Positions 11,788 to 24,900 of a stretch of DNA of 64,000 bases are shown here, piece by piece. The position numbers were made by a program, and so were the translations under genes. The notes under the pieces are model-generated. The model ran no database searches, had not been told where the DNA came from, and was given only the letters and a program-made list of their open reading frames with translations. How positions within the stretch are numbered: the first letter of the stretch is position 1; every line of letters starts with the position of its first letter. The stretch is taken from NCBI GenBank assembly GCA_948146395.1, contig OX411544.1, positions 53,273,933 through 53,337,932 of the forward strand, given 5' to 3'. This DNA comes from Fragum whitleyi. Taxonomy: Eukaryota > Mollusca > Bivalvia > Cardiida > Cardiidae.

Positions 11788-14700
11788 AACAAGAGGACCC
11801 TGAGGGCCCTAAATCGCTCACCTGATATTTCAAGTAAATTATCATTAAGACTCCATTTCCTATGATATGGCATGAACCTTCCCATTTTCAACAGAGTTCA
11901 TTCTTGTGACCTGGCAAACATTTTGATCAAGTTTCATGAAGATTGGACTATATTTGTGGCGTTTGGAGCTCTTACGAGAAAATTGTCATTAAGGCCCTGT
12001 TTCCCGTGATATGGCACGTATACTTCCCATTTTCAAATGAGTTCATCCTCATGACCTAACAAACATTCTGACCAAGTTTCATGAAAATTGGACATTATTT
12101 GTGGCTTCTAGAGTGAAAACAAGAAATTTGTCATTAAGGCCCCTTTTCCCGTGATATGGCACAGATCCTTTCCATTTGAGCAATTTTCATAAGGGACAAC
12201 CCAAGGAATATTTCTGCCAAGTTTGGTTGATTTTGACCCATAAGCTTAGGAGGAGATGACGTTTAAAGATATTGTTGACAAAATTGTCATTAAGGCCCCT
12301 TTTTCCGTGATATGGCATGGATCCTTCCCATTTTCAAATGAGTTCATCTTCATGACCTAACAAACATTCTGACCAAGTTTCATGAAGATTGGACCATATT
12401 TGTGGCTTCTAGAGTGTAAACAAGAAATTTGTCATTAAGGCCCTTTTCCTGTGATATGGCAAGGATCCTTTCCATTTGAGCAATTTTCATAAGGGTTCAT
12501 CCAAGGAATATTTCTGCCAAGTTTGGTTGATTTTAACCCATAAGTTTAGGAGATGTCGTTTAAAGATATTATTGACAAAATTGTCATTAAGGCGGCTTTT
12601 TCTGTGATATGGCACGGATCCTTCCCATTTTCAATAGACTTCATCCTCATGACCTAACAAACATTCTGACCAAGTTTCATGAAAATTGGACATTATTTGT
12701 GGCTTCTAGACTGAAAACAAGAAATTTGTCATTAAGGCCCCTTCTCCCGTGATATGGCACGGATCCTTTCCATTTGAGCAATTTTCATAAGGGACAACCC
12801 AAGGAATATTTCTGCCAAGTTTGGTTGATTTTAACCTATAAGTTTAGGAGGAGATGTCGTTTAAAGATATTGTTGACAAAATTGTAATTACGGCCCCTTT
12901 TTCCGTGATATGGCACGGATCCTTCCCATTTTCAATAGACTTCATCCTCATGACCTAACAAATATTCTGACCAAGTTTCATGAAGATTGGACCATATTTG
13001 TGGCTTCTAGAGTGAAAACAAGAAATTTGTCATTAAGGCCCCTTTTTTCCCGTGATATGGCACGGATCCTTTCATTTTGAGCAATTTTCATAAGGGACCA
13101 CCCAAGGAATATTTCTGCCAAGTTTGGTTGATTTTAACCCGTAAGTTAAGGAGATGTCGTTTAAAGATATTGTTGACAAAATTGTCATTAAGGTGGCTTT
13201 TTCTGTGAAATGGCACGGATCCTTCCCATTTTCAATAGACTTCATCCTCATGACCTAACAAACATTCTGACCAAGTTTCATGAAAATTGGACATTATTTG
13301 TGGCTTCTAGAGTGAAAACAAGAAATTTGTCATTAAGGCCCCTTTTCCCGTGATATGGCACGGATCCTTTCCATTTGAGCAATTTTCATAAGGGACAACC
13401 CAAGGAATATTTCTGCCAAGTTTGGTTGATTTTGACCCATAAGCTTAGGAGGAGATGACGTTTAAAGATATTGTTGACAAAATTGTCATTAAGGCCCCTT
13501 TTTCCGTGATATGGCATGGATCCTTCCCATTTTCAAATGAGTTCATCTTCATGACCTAACAAACATTCTGACCAAGTTTCATGAAGATTGGACCATATTT
13601 GTGGCTTCTAGAGTGTAAACAAGAAATTTGTCATTAAGGCCCTTTTCCTGTGATATGGCAAGGATCCTTTCCATTTGAGCAATTTTCATAAGGGTTCATC
13701 CAAGGAATATTTCTGCCAAGTTTGGTTGATTTTAACCCATAAGTTTAGGAGATGTCGTTTAAAGATATTATTGACAAAATTGTCATTAAGGCGGCTTTTT
13801 CTGTGATATGGCACGGATCCTTCCCATTTTCAATAGACTTCATCCTCATGACCTAACAAACATTCTGACCAAGTTTCATGAAAATTGGACATTATTTGTG
13901 GCTTCTAGACTGAAAACAAGAAATTTGTCATTAAGGCCCCTTCTCCCGTGATATGGCACGGATCCTTTCCATTTGAGCAATTTTCATAAGGGACAACCCA
14001 AGGAATATTTCTGCCAAGTTTGGTTGATTTTAACCTATAAGTTTAGGAGGAGATGTCGTTTAAAGATATTGTTGACAAAATTGTAATTACGGCCCCTTTT
14101 TCCGTGATATGGCACGGATCCTTCCCATTTTCAATAGACTTCATCCTCATGACCTAACAAATATTCTGACCAAGTTTCATGAAGATTGGACCATATTTGT
14201 GGCTTCTAGAGTGAAAACAAGAAATTTGTCATTAAGGCCCCTTTTTTCCCGTGATATGGCACGGATCCTTTCATTTTGAGCAATTTTCATAAGGGACCAC
14301 CCAAGGAATATTTCTGCCAAGTTTGGTTGATTTTAACCCGTAAGTTAAGGAGATGTCGTTTAAAGATATTGTTGACAAAATTGTCATTAAGGTGGCTTTT
14401 TCTGTGAAATGGCACGGATCCTTCCCATTTTCAATAGACTTCATCCTCATGACCTAACAAACATTCTGACCAAGTTTCATGAAAATTGGACATTATTTGT
14501 GGCTTCTAGAGTGAAAACAAGAAATTTGTCATTAAGGCCCCTTTTCCCGTGATATGGCACGGATCTTTTCCATTTGAGCAATTTTCATAAGGGACCACCC
14601 AAGGAATATTTTTGCCAAGTTTGGTTGAATTTGACCCATAAGTTTAGGAGGAGATGTCGTTTAAAGATATTGTTGACAAAATTGTCATTAAGGTGGCTTT

Positions 14701-15685
14701 TTCTGTGAAATGGCACGGATCCTTCCCATTTTCAAAAGACTGCATCCTCATGACCTAACAAACATTCTGACCAAGTTTCATGAAGATTGGACCGTATTTG
14801 TGGCTTCTAGAGTGAAAACAAGAAATTTGTCATTAAGGCCCCTTTTCCCGTGATATGGCACGGATCCTTTCCATTTGAGCAATTTTCATTAGGGACCACC
14901 CAAGGAATATTTCTGCCAAGTTTGGTTGATTTTTACCCGTAAGTTTAGGAGGAGATGTCGTTTAAAGATATTGTTGACAAAATTGTCATTAAGGCGGCTT
15001 TTTCTGTGAAATGGCACGGATCCTTCCCATTTTCAATAGACCTTATCCTCATGACCTATCAAACATTCTGACCAAGTTTCATGAAGATTGGACCGTATTT
15101 GTGGCTTCTAGAGTGAAAACAAGAAATTTGTCATTAAGGCCCCTTTTCCCGTGATATGGCACAGATCCTTTCCATTTGAGCAATTTTCATAAGGGACCAC
15201 CCAAGGAATATTTCTGCCAAGTTTGGTTGATTTTAACCCGTAAGTTTAGGAGGAGATGTCGTTTAAAGATATTGTTGACAAAATTGTCATTAAGGCGGCT
15301 TTTTCTGTGAAATGGCACGGATCCTTCCCATTTTCAATAGACCTTATCCTCATGACCTATCAAACATTCTGACCAAGTTTCATGAAGATTGGACCGTATT
15401 TGTGGCTTCTAGAGTGAAAACAAGAAATTTGTCATTAAGGCCCCTTTTCCCGTGATATGGCACAGATCCTTTCCATTTGAGCAATTTTCATAAGGGACCA
15501 CCCAAGGAATATTTCTGCCAAGTTTGGTTGATTTTGACCCATAAGTTTAGGAGGAGATGTCGTTTAAAGAAAAAGTTGACGCCGTGACGGACAGACGGAC
15601 AGATGGACAGACAGACAGACGGACGCCGGACAACGATCGATCACAATAGCTCCCATGAGCACTTCGTGCTCAGGTGAGCTAAAAA
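11788..15685 (+). repeat. Hairpin-ended element, family 2: 3.9-kb tandem-repeat array
   Basis: Starts AACAAGAGGACC...GGGCCC and TCGCTCACCTGA. It then holds more than a dozen units of about 300 bp, each with two half-units containing GTGATATGGCACGGATCC, GACCAAGTTTCATGAA, TTTGTGGCTTCTAGAGTG and TCTGCCAAGTTTGGTTG. A 1199-bp block (about 12,200-13,400) is repeated almost letter for letter at 13,400-14,600. It ends with a GACGGACAGACGGACAGA tract and GAGCACTTCGTGCTCAGGTG, then AAAAA. No coding capacity. Confidence 0.9.
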
Positions 15686-15779
15686 CACTTTATTACAGAA
15701 AATATGGTAGACACTTTTGTGAAGGTTCACAACTCAAATGCCATGATGTACATGGAAAGCTTGTTTCTGTGTATGTTCA
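15686..15779 (-). terminator. Pellino 3' UTR with poly(A) signal
   Basis: A canonical AATAAA (minus strand) sits at 15689-15694, about 85 bases past the stop codon. With usual spacing, cleavage would fall at about 15660-15680, inside the 3' hairpin of the neighbouring tandem-repeat element that ends at 15685. The signal is seen; its use is inferred. Confidence 0.55.
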
Positions 15780-15906
15780 TCAGTCTGTATAGTCTTGGAA
15801 TATAAGTTTAACAATACACGGATCCTCGTCTAGTGGCGTGGCACAAAATGGACAAATGGCATGAAAGCCTTGACAACCATGGGGTACTGCAACCTGAGAC
15901 CAGTAT
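15780..15906 (-). CDS. PELI: Pellino exon 9 (C-terminus and stop)
   Basis: Acceptor TTACAG at 15907-15912. It completes the split lysine and adds YWSQVAVPHGCQGFHAICPF, CATPLDEDP and KLIFQDYTD, then TGA at 15780-15782, followed at once by a second in-frame TGA. CPFC (C394/C397) is the last metal-binding pair, and the ending KLIFQ resembles RLIFQGPLD of vertebrates. Confidence 0.96.
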
Positions 15907-18900
15907 CTGTAAGAAAAGGTTCGGTAAAACTGTATAATTGTCTAATATCTATCAAAGAACTTTATTGGCAGAATTATTTTTCATTGAGAGGGTGATGCCT
16001 CACTATTGTTGTTCAGTACATGTATATATGAGGCTGTATTAAGAAATCTTAACGGTGTTTGGTTAAAAGAGACCAAATATCAACTCTTTTGGAAGCGAAA
16101 CTGTTATTTTCAAAATATTCCAAAGAGGCTTCTTGAAAAACAGTTTATCAAAATTTACAATTACCCTTTCTTGGAGTTGCCTTAGTCTCTCCAATGAATT
16201 TGTCAATAGCAATATTCTTTTTACATTCAAATACAGTAAAGTCTCGGTGGTTCGTATCTCAAGGGACCGGGACAATTTATACGAACTAAACATAGTACGA
16301 ACCAACCAATGTCAAGCGGTCGGTAGTCTTTTGATGGCTCAGATCGGACATGGTCTTAAGGTACCCTTTATTTGTAGCTTAATTCTAAGGTTCTATGGAA
16401 TATGTTTTAAATCAAGTTCTAACGAGACCATTTTGTAGAGAGTAAGGACGCAATAAATATCCCTTGAACAATAATCATCTTTTGTTTTGTCCATATTTAA
16501 ATCCTAAATAAAGTAATTTCGGCAATTATTTACATGCCAAATATTAACTACATCAGAGTGTTTTCCCTTTGGATCAAATCACTTTGAGTACTCATTCAGT
16601 GGATGATGAAATCTTGGCATTATGATGAATCTGTGTGGAAGTCATTTTTACAATAGAGTCTACCAAGATTTGCACATTCATTTATGCATGATGGGTATGA
16701 GAATGCCAGATGAAATACAAATATTAAGGTCACTGATTGATCCTTTATTCGATTAAACCCGCCGAAAATTACAAATCAAACAGTGCCTGTAAATATTAAC
16801 GCAAAACAATAACTTTGATTAATACCAATCAACAGGTGTGAAAATCAAGGTATATATCTATTGTTACACCTAGGACAGATTAAACATATAAATTTGTGTC
16901 ATTTGAAAACTCTCAGGACTTGACACGGGCTACGAACTACGAACCACCCACGTGCGAATTACTCAGAGCCTTCTTACAAAGATAAAGAGGGAAAAAATCG
17001 GGACCAAAGAATGTATACGAACCAACACATACCTACGAACCACCGGCGTGCGAATGACTGAGATTTTACTGTATTTGCAAATGAAATATCTCTATATGAA
17101 ATGTAATCTTTAACTCAGAATTCAAATAAACTAGAAAGCCATGATTGGCTTGAGTCGCTCCACAGGCTTGAAATTCTTGTAAAAGCAATTAAATGTTTTG
17201 ACTAGATTTTTAGATATTTGGGGTTCTACTGATGTTGAAAATGACTTTCAAAGTCACCCAAAGATCATACCAAAAAATAAGGAATGACCTCCACCAATAA
17301 AATGCATATTTTTCATCCAATCAAAATAATTTTTGGTACACTGATAAAGGTTCACTCAAGGATCTTTCCAGTGAAATTTGATTGATATCCAACAATAAGA
17401 GTCTGAGAAAATGATTTGCAAATTTTCCACTATATAACATATAGAGAAATGACCTCTGCCCATTAAATGCATATTTTTCATCCGATCACAATGATTTTTC
17501 GTAGACTGATAAAAGGTCACTCAAGGATTGTTCCAGTGGAATTTGGTTGATATCCATCAGTTACATTCTGAGAAAATGATTTTCAAAGTTTCCACTATAT
17601 AATATATAGAGAAATGACCTCTGCCCATAAAATGCATATTTTTCATCCGATCACAATGATTTTATGTAGACTGATAAAAGGTCACTCAAGGATTGTTCCA
17701 GTGGAATTTGGTTGATATCCATGACTTACATTCTAAGAAAATGATTTTCAAAGTTTCCACTATATAACATATAGAGAAATGACCTCCGCCCATAAAATGC
17801 ATATTTTCCATCTGATCACAATGATTTTTTGTAGACTGATAAAGGTTCACCCAAGGATCATTCATGTAAAATTTGGTTGGTATCCATTTATTAGAATCTG
17901 AGAAAACTCACTTTCAGCCAGTGGAGCTAAAAATGGTACTTTTTGTTCATGTCAAAAGTGGGGAAAATAAATGTTTCAGTCCAGACAAAACTTAACTTCC
18001 TTTGTATGGAAAAACTGATAGTGGGTTGTCTTTTATATAACTACTCCAAAATAATAGGACAAAAAGGATTCTTTCGCTACATTAATCCTTCATTTACCCA
18101 TGGATCAGCACAAAACAGTTGTAACTGCCTATGAATATATAGGCAGTTACAACTGTTTTGTAATGAGTTATACATATGTACTAACTGATCTTTGAACCTC
18201 CAGCACCAGTATGTTTTGTATGTTCCAGGTTCAATATGACAAAGGACAACCAGTCATATCAATAACTATTCTATATTCTGTACTTACTTGACTGTTTTTT
18301 CTGAAGCCATATGACCACAGGGACTGAAACAATGTGTTGGATGTTCATTATCAACATACAGACTCAACTCTCCACCCATCTTCAACTTTACAAATGGACT
18401 AACCTGAAAATAAGAGGGAAATACATGTATTACAAGAGCCGTCAGAGACGGATTATGCTCCCCGAATAAGGCATTGTCACAAAAACAAAAGCCATGTTGG
18501 ACATGGACATCCCCCGCGAAAAAAGTTTGATTAGTAAACTGAAGCCTAATAGATAAAAGATTCTTTAGTACTGTCAAAGATTTGCTTCCTATTAAATCTA
18601 AGTATTAAAAATAACAAAGGAGAATAACTCCAAAATTATGCAAGCAAGAGTTATAGTTCTGGTGTAACGCACTTCTCCTCCATGAGATCTATCCACCCAT
18701 AAAGTTTCAAGTTGATAGCTATTATACTTTAGGAATTATGCTCCAAACAAATCTAAGTATCAAAAATAACAAAGGGCAATAACTCCAAAATTATGCAAGT
18801 AAGAGTTGCAGTTCTTGTACACTGCACTTTTCCTCTATGAGATCTATCCACCCATAAAGTTTCAAGTTGATAGCTATTATACTTTAGGAGATATGCTCCA

Positions 18901-21900
18901 GACATAATCTAAGTATCAAAAATAACAAAGGGCAATAACTCCAAAATTATGCAAGCAAGAGTTGTAGTTCTTGTGCATAGCACTTCTCCTCCATGACATC
19001 TATCCACCCATAAAGTTTCAAGTTGATAGCTATTATACTTTAGGAGATATGCTCTGTGGTCAGATTGCAAGGACTCAAATAAGGTGTAATCTTATACAGC
19101 AAACATAAAGGTAACAAACATTAAACCTCCTTTTTGCATGACATATTTTTAGACACAAATTTCAAATAGTTTATGGTAAAGGGCATCTGATTTGCTACTG
19201 AAATGTGAAATTTCATCAAATTCTGAGCATAAGACTAGGAGAAATGAAAGAAAAAATGTATTTTATGCGCTAGCGTAAAGGTAACAAACATTTAGCCCCC
19301 TTTTTCCATGATATATTTTTTTTACATTAATTTCAAATTGTTTAAAGTAAAGGGCATCTGATTTGCTACTCAAATATGAAATTTCACTAAATTCTGACAG
19401 TTAGACTAGGAGAAATTTGGGAAAAACTGTTTTTTACCCTAAGTCCCCTTTTCCCGTGACGAGGCCTCAAATCAGAAAACCTTCACAGATGCATCAACAC
19501 TTTATCATAGGGAGTTCATATGGTAAGTTTCATTTGATTTGGCCCAAGGGTTATGGAGGATGGACGGACGGACAGGATTACGGACGGACAGACGAAGCAG
19601 CAGCTATATGCTCTCCCTTCGGGGAGCATAATAAGGGTGAATCCTTTTGTTGCTATTATCCAGAAGTTGCTATCAACAGGAGATAATTGTTTTTTTAATC
19701 TTTTATTAGTGCACAGAGTCAGCTGCAATTAAGCTGTGAGTTGCTATCATCAGAATTGTAAATTCAGAGGATTCCACTGTACTTATGTACTGAAGCAACT
19801 AGAAACTGTTAACCACATTATCAGATGGCAAGCTTTATGACTGGTCCAAATTCTAAGAAGTTGAAGACAATTTTTTAGATGTACATGTATGGGTATAGGA
19901 TAGCCATATTATATCATCCTTGAATGACACGTCAATTGTTATGCCTATAAATTCCTTATGGTATAAAACAGTTCATAAATTCAAATATTTATGGAACTAA
20001 TTCATTCCAGAAGTATGCAAGTAATTTCTTGAAATTTCATTTCATTTATGTATTTTCCTTTAGGTATATAGTAGAAACAAGCAAGTTCTTCATTATCCAC
20101 AATGTTTGATTTCCAAAGCTTTTTCTTCAATGACATTAAAAAGTATTAGCCTTTTCTTTATTAAAAAGGTTCATTATGTTGACCGTAGTATTACCTTTGA
20201 CTTTCTGTTACAGATGAACAAAAACTGAGAAAATCAATATTAGCTTTGTTCCACAGATGTTGATAAATTCAAAGCAGATTCCCAACTTACTGTAAGACAG
20301 AGTGGACATGTTCTGCCATCATTATCATTTGCCTGGCCCCACTGATGTTGACCATGTACATGCCCACATTTAATATACACAAAGGGCTGTTTATCATTGA
20401 TCCCTAAAGTCCCTTTTCTGGGTAACACAAGGGTCATCAGACCCACTGGACACTGAGGTCTTCCTGCATTTAGGTCATCCACCATGTTTTCAAACTCCCG
20501 TTCACTCTGAAAGATATAAAGATAAAGGCTCAATCAAATGATTGATAGTGTTGTGTATATTCTTGTGTTGTGTTGTTATTATGTATATACTTGTTTATAA
20601 CATCTAGAATTTGTACTAGTTATGAAGTTAACATATTGGATTCCAATTAATTACACCTGTAAATTGTCAACTTTTTGCTTAATTTGACCATAATCTTATT
20701 CAGGAGAAACTATTTGTTCTGAAAATCAAGTGTTTTGTGCAAAAAGCTATTTAATTTGATTGGAATTTAGATCCCACTGTATGATATTAGCCTGTGTGTG
20801 AGATTTCCAACAATTTCAAATATGCGCAAATAAAGACTGTGACCAGCCTGTGCATCTGTACAGTCTGGCCAGAGTCTTCACTATGTGCTTAGTAGATAGA
20901 TAAGGTCTCAAAGTATCAGTAGACAATCAGGTAACATTATGTTCACAGTAGGTAGTATAGTAGTATACACCACCCAATGTTTGCAACTCACAAGCATTTC
21001 AAATTGTTGGAAATGCCACACACAGGCTCATATTTCTGTGACTTACAATAGATAATTACTGATAATTTCATAATTACCTGCTATATCTTACATCCATATC
21101 ACCCAGACAAACAAAATGTGTTAGTGAAACAACAATGCCCCTGACACAGATTTTTTTAAATCTTTGACCTTGACAATTCACTCTGACCTTGTCACATTTC
21201 CTTTAACTTGGTATATGTACATGGGCACTATGGAGATCTATCATCATGCCAAATATGAACTGTGTATCTTGAATAGCTTTGAAGAAATTGACAATGATAA
21301 GTTTGTCTGTTAAGTTTAGCAGACTGACAGACATACAGACCAAAAGACAGACCAAAAGACAGACATAAAATGGTAACACAATATGCCCCGAATCTTTCAA
21401 TGCAGGGGCCGGCATTATACAATAAATTTGTCCTGATTGGATCACTGAGCCAGACATTTAGAATGATTTTGATTCCAATAGACATCAAGAAGATGCTACC
21501 TGTAACCTACTTACAGGAGATGCTATGAGCCCTGCCGCAGATCTCCATAACAATGTAGCCCCACACAGGTCTATCAACGTACCATCTTGTAGAATGTTAG
21601 TTTCATCAATTATCTGAAACAAATGTAGGAAACAATCATGAACAATTATTAACAGGTGGCAAAAATATCCTTATTACAGCTTGAATAAACTGGATTTATT
21701 GTGATTTGTTCATCACCAAAAGAATGTCACAGAGTCCAAACTAAAGTCCTTAAACAAGTTATCTTTGAATCAAGTCAAAAATACATGCAAAGCATTGAAA
21801 GATACAAGCCTCGTGATGATTATAACCCTTGTCCTGCTGAACCAGGAATATTACTGCTTTGGTAAGAGGTATAGACAGAGATCAGCCTGCACACTTGTGC

Positions 21901-24900
21901 AGTTTGATCTTAGTCTTTACCACCATGATTTCCTTTTTTAAAGTAAAAAGTTTGATAATCATATTTTCAAAATAACTACTGACTCAAAATTAGTGCACCC
22001 ATTGCCTACAGCACTTTGATTTTATGAAAATTTAGCAGATATTTTATTCAGCATGACATGGGTTAAACCATTACCAGATAACAAGTGTGGTCGACCAGAA
22101 CATGTACCGCTATATAGAAAACATAGTTGTACAAATTCTAATGGGGTGAGACTATGTGAAATTGCTCGTTTCAAGTAATTCCTCTTTTTCAAACTATGTT
22201 TTTGTCAATGTAATATGCAGAGTTGTCTTGAGTCATCAATATTTAGTTGAGGATTCAAGAAAAGAGTTAAAGCATGAAAGAATCATTCTAATGCTATTTA
22301 ATTTTATTTATTTATTCATTTATTTATTTTTTTTTTTGGGGGGGGGGGGGGAGGAAGATGTTGGTTTGAAAAATGTAGTAATCTTTAATTAATTTTATGG
22401 TATACTCTCTCTTGAATAAGTTAACTATCAAAGGTAATTAAAATTGTCTTTTGTTAATATTGGGGCCGCCGTCATAGTGCAGTTGGTAGCGCATCAGACT
22501 TTCAATCTCGAGGTCACGGGTTCAATCCCCAACGGTGGCACTCATTCTTTCCAACTATTTGTCTCTCACCAATGGGTTGATAATCGTAGACCTATGTGAG
22601 ATAGCAGCTGGAGGCTAGGAAAGGATGTGGTGGTTGTACTTGTGATAGAAATGCAAGGAAACCATTGTTATGTGCTCCAGCCTCTGCGATATAACTGAAA
22701 AAATGTTGAAAGCGGCGTTAAACTCAATTCAATCAATCAATTGTTAATAGGGGAAGAGGTGGGGCAACACTCTGTTCAGTGACTTTATTTATTTATAGTA
22801 GGACAGTGTTGCATTGAGCCCTTGACAATGATAATCTTTATGACCAGGTTCTCTTAATCATTCTCATCATAAATACAGTACACCACAGTGGATTTCCGGA
22901 GAAGGAAGGTTTGTAACAATGAATAAAAGAAATTATAATTGAACTATAAATGACCTTCACAAGTGCATTTCCACTTAACTCACACCCTTTTTCAAAACGA
23001 AAATATGTGTATTCATTCATATTTACATCATTAGTAAGGTGTATCATTTAATACAATATTTTATCTATCTTAGTCTAAAACCTCATGAGGATGCTACTGA
23101 ATTAAATAAACAATTTTCATTTCTTTCCAATTTTCTGCTTTGTTTTTAACCCCTGTCATGCTGAACCCAAAGTCTTCCTCCTTTGGCAGGAAGTATAGAC
23201 AAAACCTAACCTGCATATCTTGGCAGTCGAAGCTTAGTCTTTACCACTTGATTTTCCTTTTTAAACTGGGAAAATTTTGAAATAAAATTTTTGAAATAAA
23301 ATTTAATACAGACTCACAACTATAACATTTTTCAAAGGTTTTTATTCAGCATGAAAAGGGTTAAACTCATCCTGAACTCTGTTATTGTTACAGTGACAAA
23401 TCATTTGGCCACAATTGTTTGATCCTGCACTGTCCTGTTTTTTTTTTTTTATTTTTTTTTCTTTTTGCTAAAGCTTTAATCACTTGAAAATTGTTGACAC
23501 AGAGGTATGGGGCATCCCTTTTATAATTAGCCTATTTGTATAAAATAGAACTGGACCAATTTCAGTGCTTGCATTCAAGAATGATTTATTAAACAGTCAT
23601 AGAAAAATGACAACCAGAAGCAGGTTCTCTTTCTATTCCATGATTGAAGCAGCAATTCGATGGCTCAGCACAAAAACATATTTATAGACAGTTACAGCTG
23701 TTTTGCCCTGAGCCATCAAATTGTATTACTGAGTAATCAGTGATAAAGCATAGCACGATGATGATACGCTGGCAAGATCACTCCTAGTTGCCAATGCTTG
23801 AGCGTTTATCAGGAAAAAAATTAAATGGCTTTGTGTGACTTAAAGGCCTTTGAATGAATAGGTACTTGTTGTAGGTTTTGGCTGACCCCTTAAAAAAGAG
23901 TATACATAGAATTATGTGAAGGCCAACAACATTACCCCAAATGTCTATACAACATTAGGGAATTCATGAAAGCATAATCTCCTTGTAATATCAATAGATC
24001 AAAGATCCTTCCTTGTACTACATATAGAAGAAATGTCAATCATCTTATCTATTCTAATCCAATTAATCAATGATAATAACTCTGATCTTGTTATTCTTGG
24101 CTTTTCCTAAAGCAGGAGGTATAAATGCACAAATGTGCAATCTCATCTTAGTCTATACCACCTGATATTCCATTTTTAAACAAAAACATTTAAAAACATT
24201 TTGTTCAATATAAATTTTGGTTCATAATAAGTGCATCCAGTCCTTTCAGTGCCTTGTTTTAAATGCAATTTTGGTTAGGTTTTTATTCAGCATGATAAGG
24301 GATTATAATGATAATTCCACCACTGTGGCTTCATTGTTAACATGTATTGATACCTATCAATCATGTAGATTTTATAGATATTCCAGAATTATATTAATCA
24401 GCATATTTTTATCTTGGGGGAAATATGCAACACCTTTTTTTTGTTGCAGGTGCCATGAGATGCACCATGTTAACTCTTTTCAGTGTGTATGATATTAGTT
24501 TTTTTCTTCTTTGTTTGTTTTTGTCTAAGACTGGCCATACTTAAAGAGGTAGCGTATTTCCTCTAATAATAGAGCCCTCCCTATTATTAGCAACCCTGCA
24601 TTTTTAACTCAGAAAACCCAATTCAAATGCCTAAGTTGTAGTAACTTTTTGAGACTTCTTCTCTAACTTGAGATGAATTTACTCTAAACAGATTCTTTTA
24701 AAGAAATTCACCTAAAAATTAAAGGGAAAAGGGCCTAAAGGACATAAATTATAATGTTTTTTTTAAATAGGAAAATGCGTACTACATAAAACCTCCCTGA
24801 CCATGTTATGTATAGCTCCTAGGAGTGTTTATTAGGACAATACATACAAGAAATGGAAAGTAGAGGCAATTGGATAATACCCATACTTAATTTGTTTACT

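Noticed and set aside
11788..15685. CRISPR array or centromeric satellite
   Set aside because: Eukaryotic context, unit length of about 300 bp with no unique spacers, and defined ends of a dispersed element.
22465..22539. Functional tRNA-Glu
   Set aside because: The anticodon stem has a mismatch, and the sequence continues into a SINE body and tail with a target duplication, so it is the head of a SINE.
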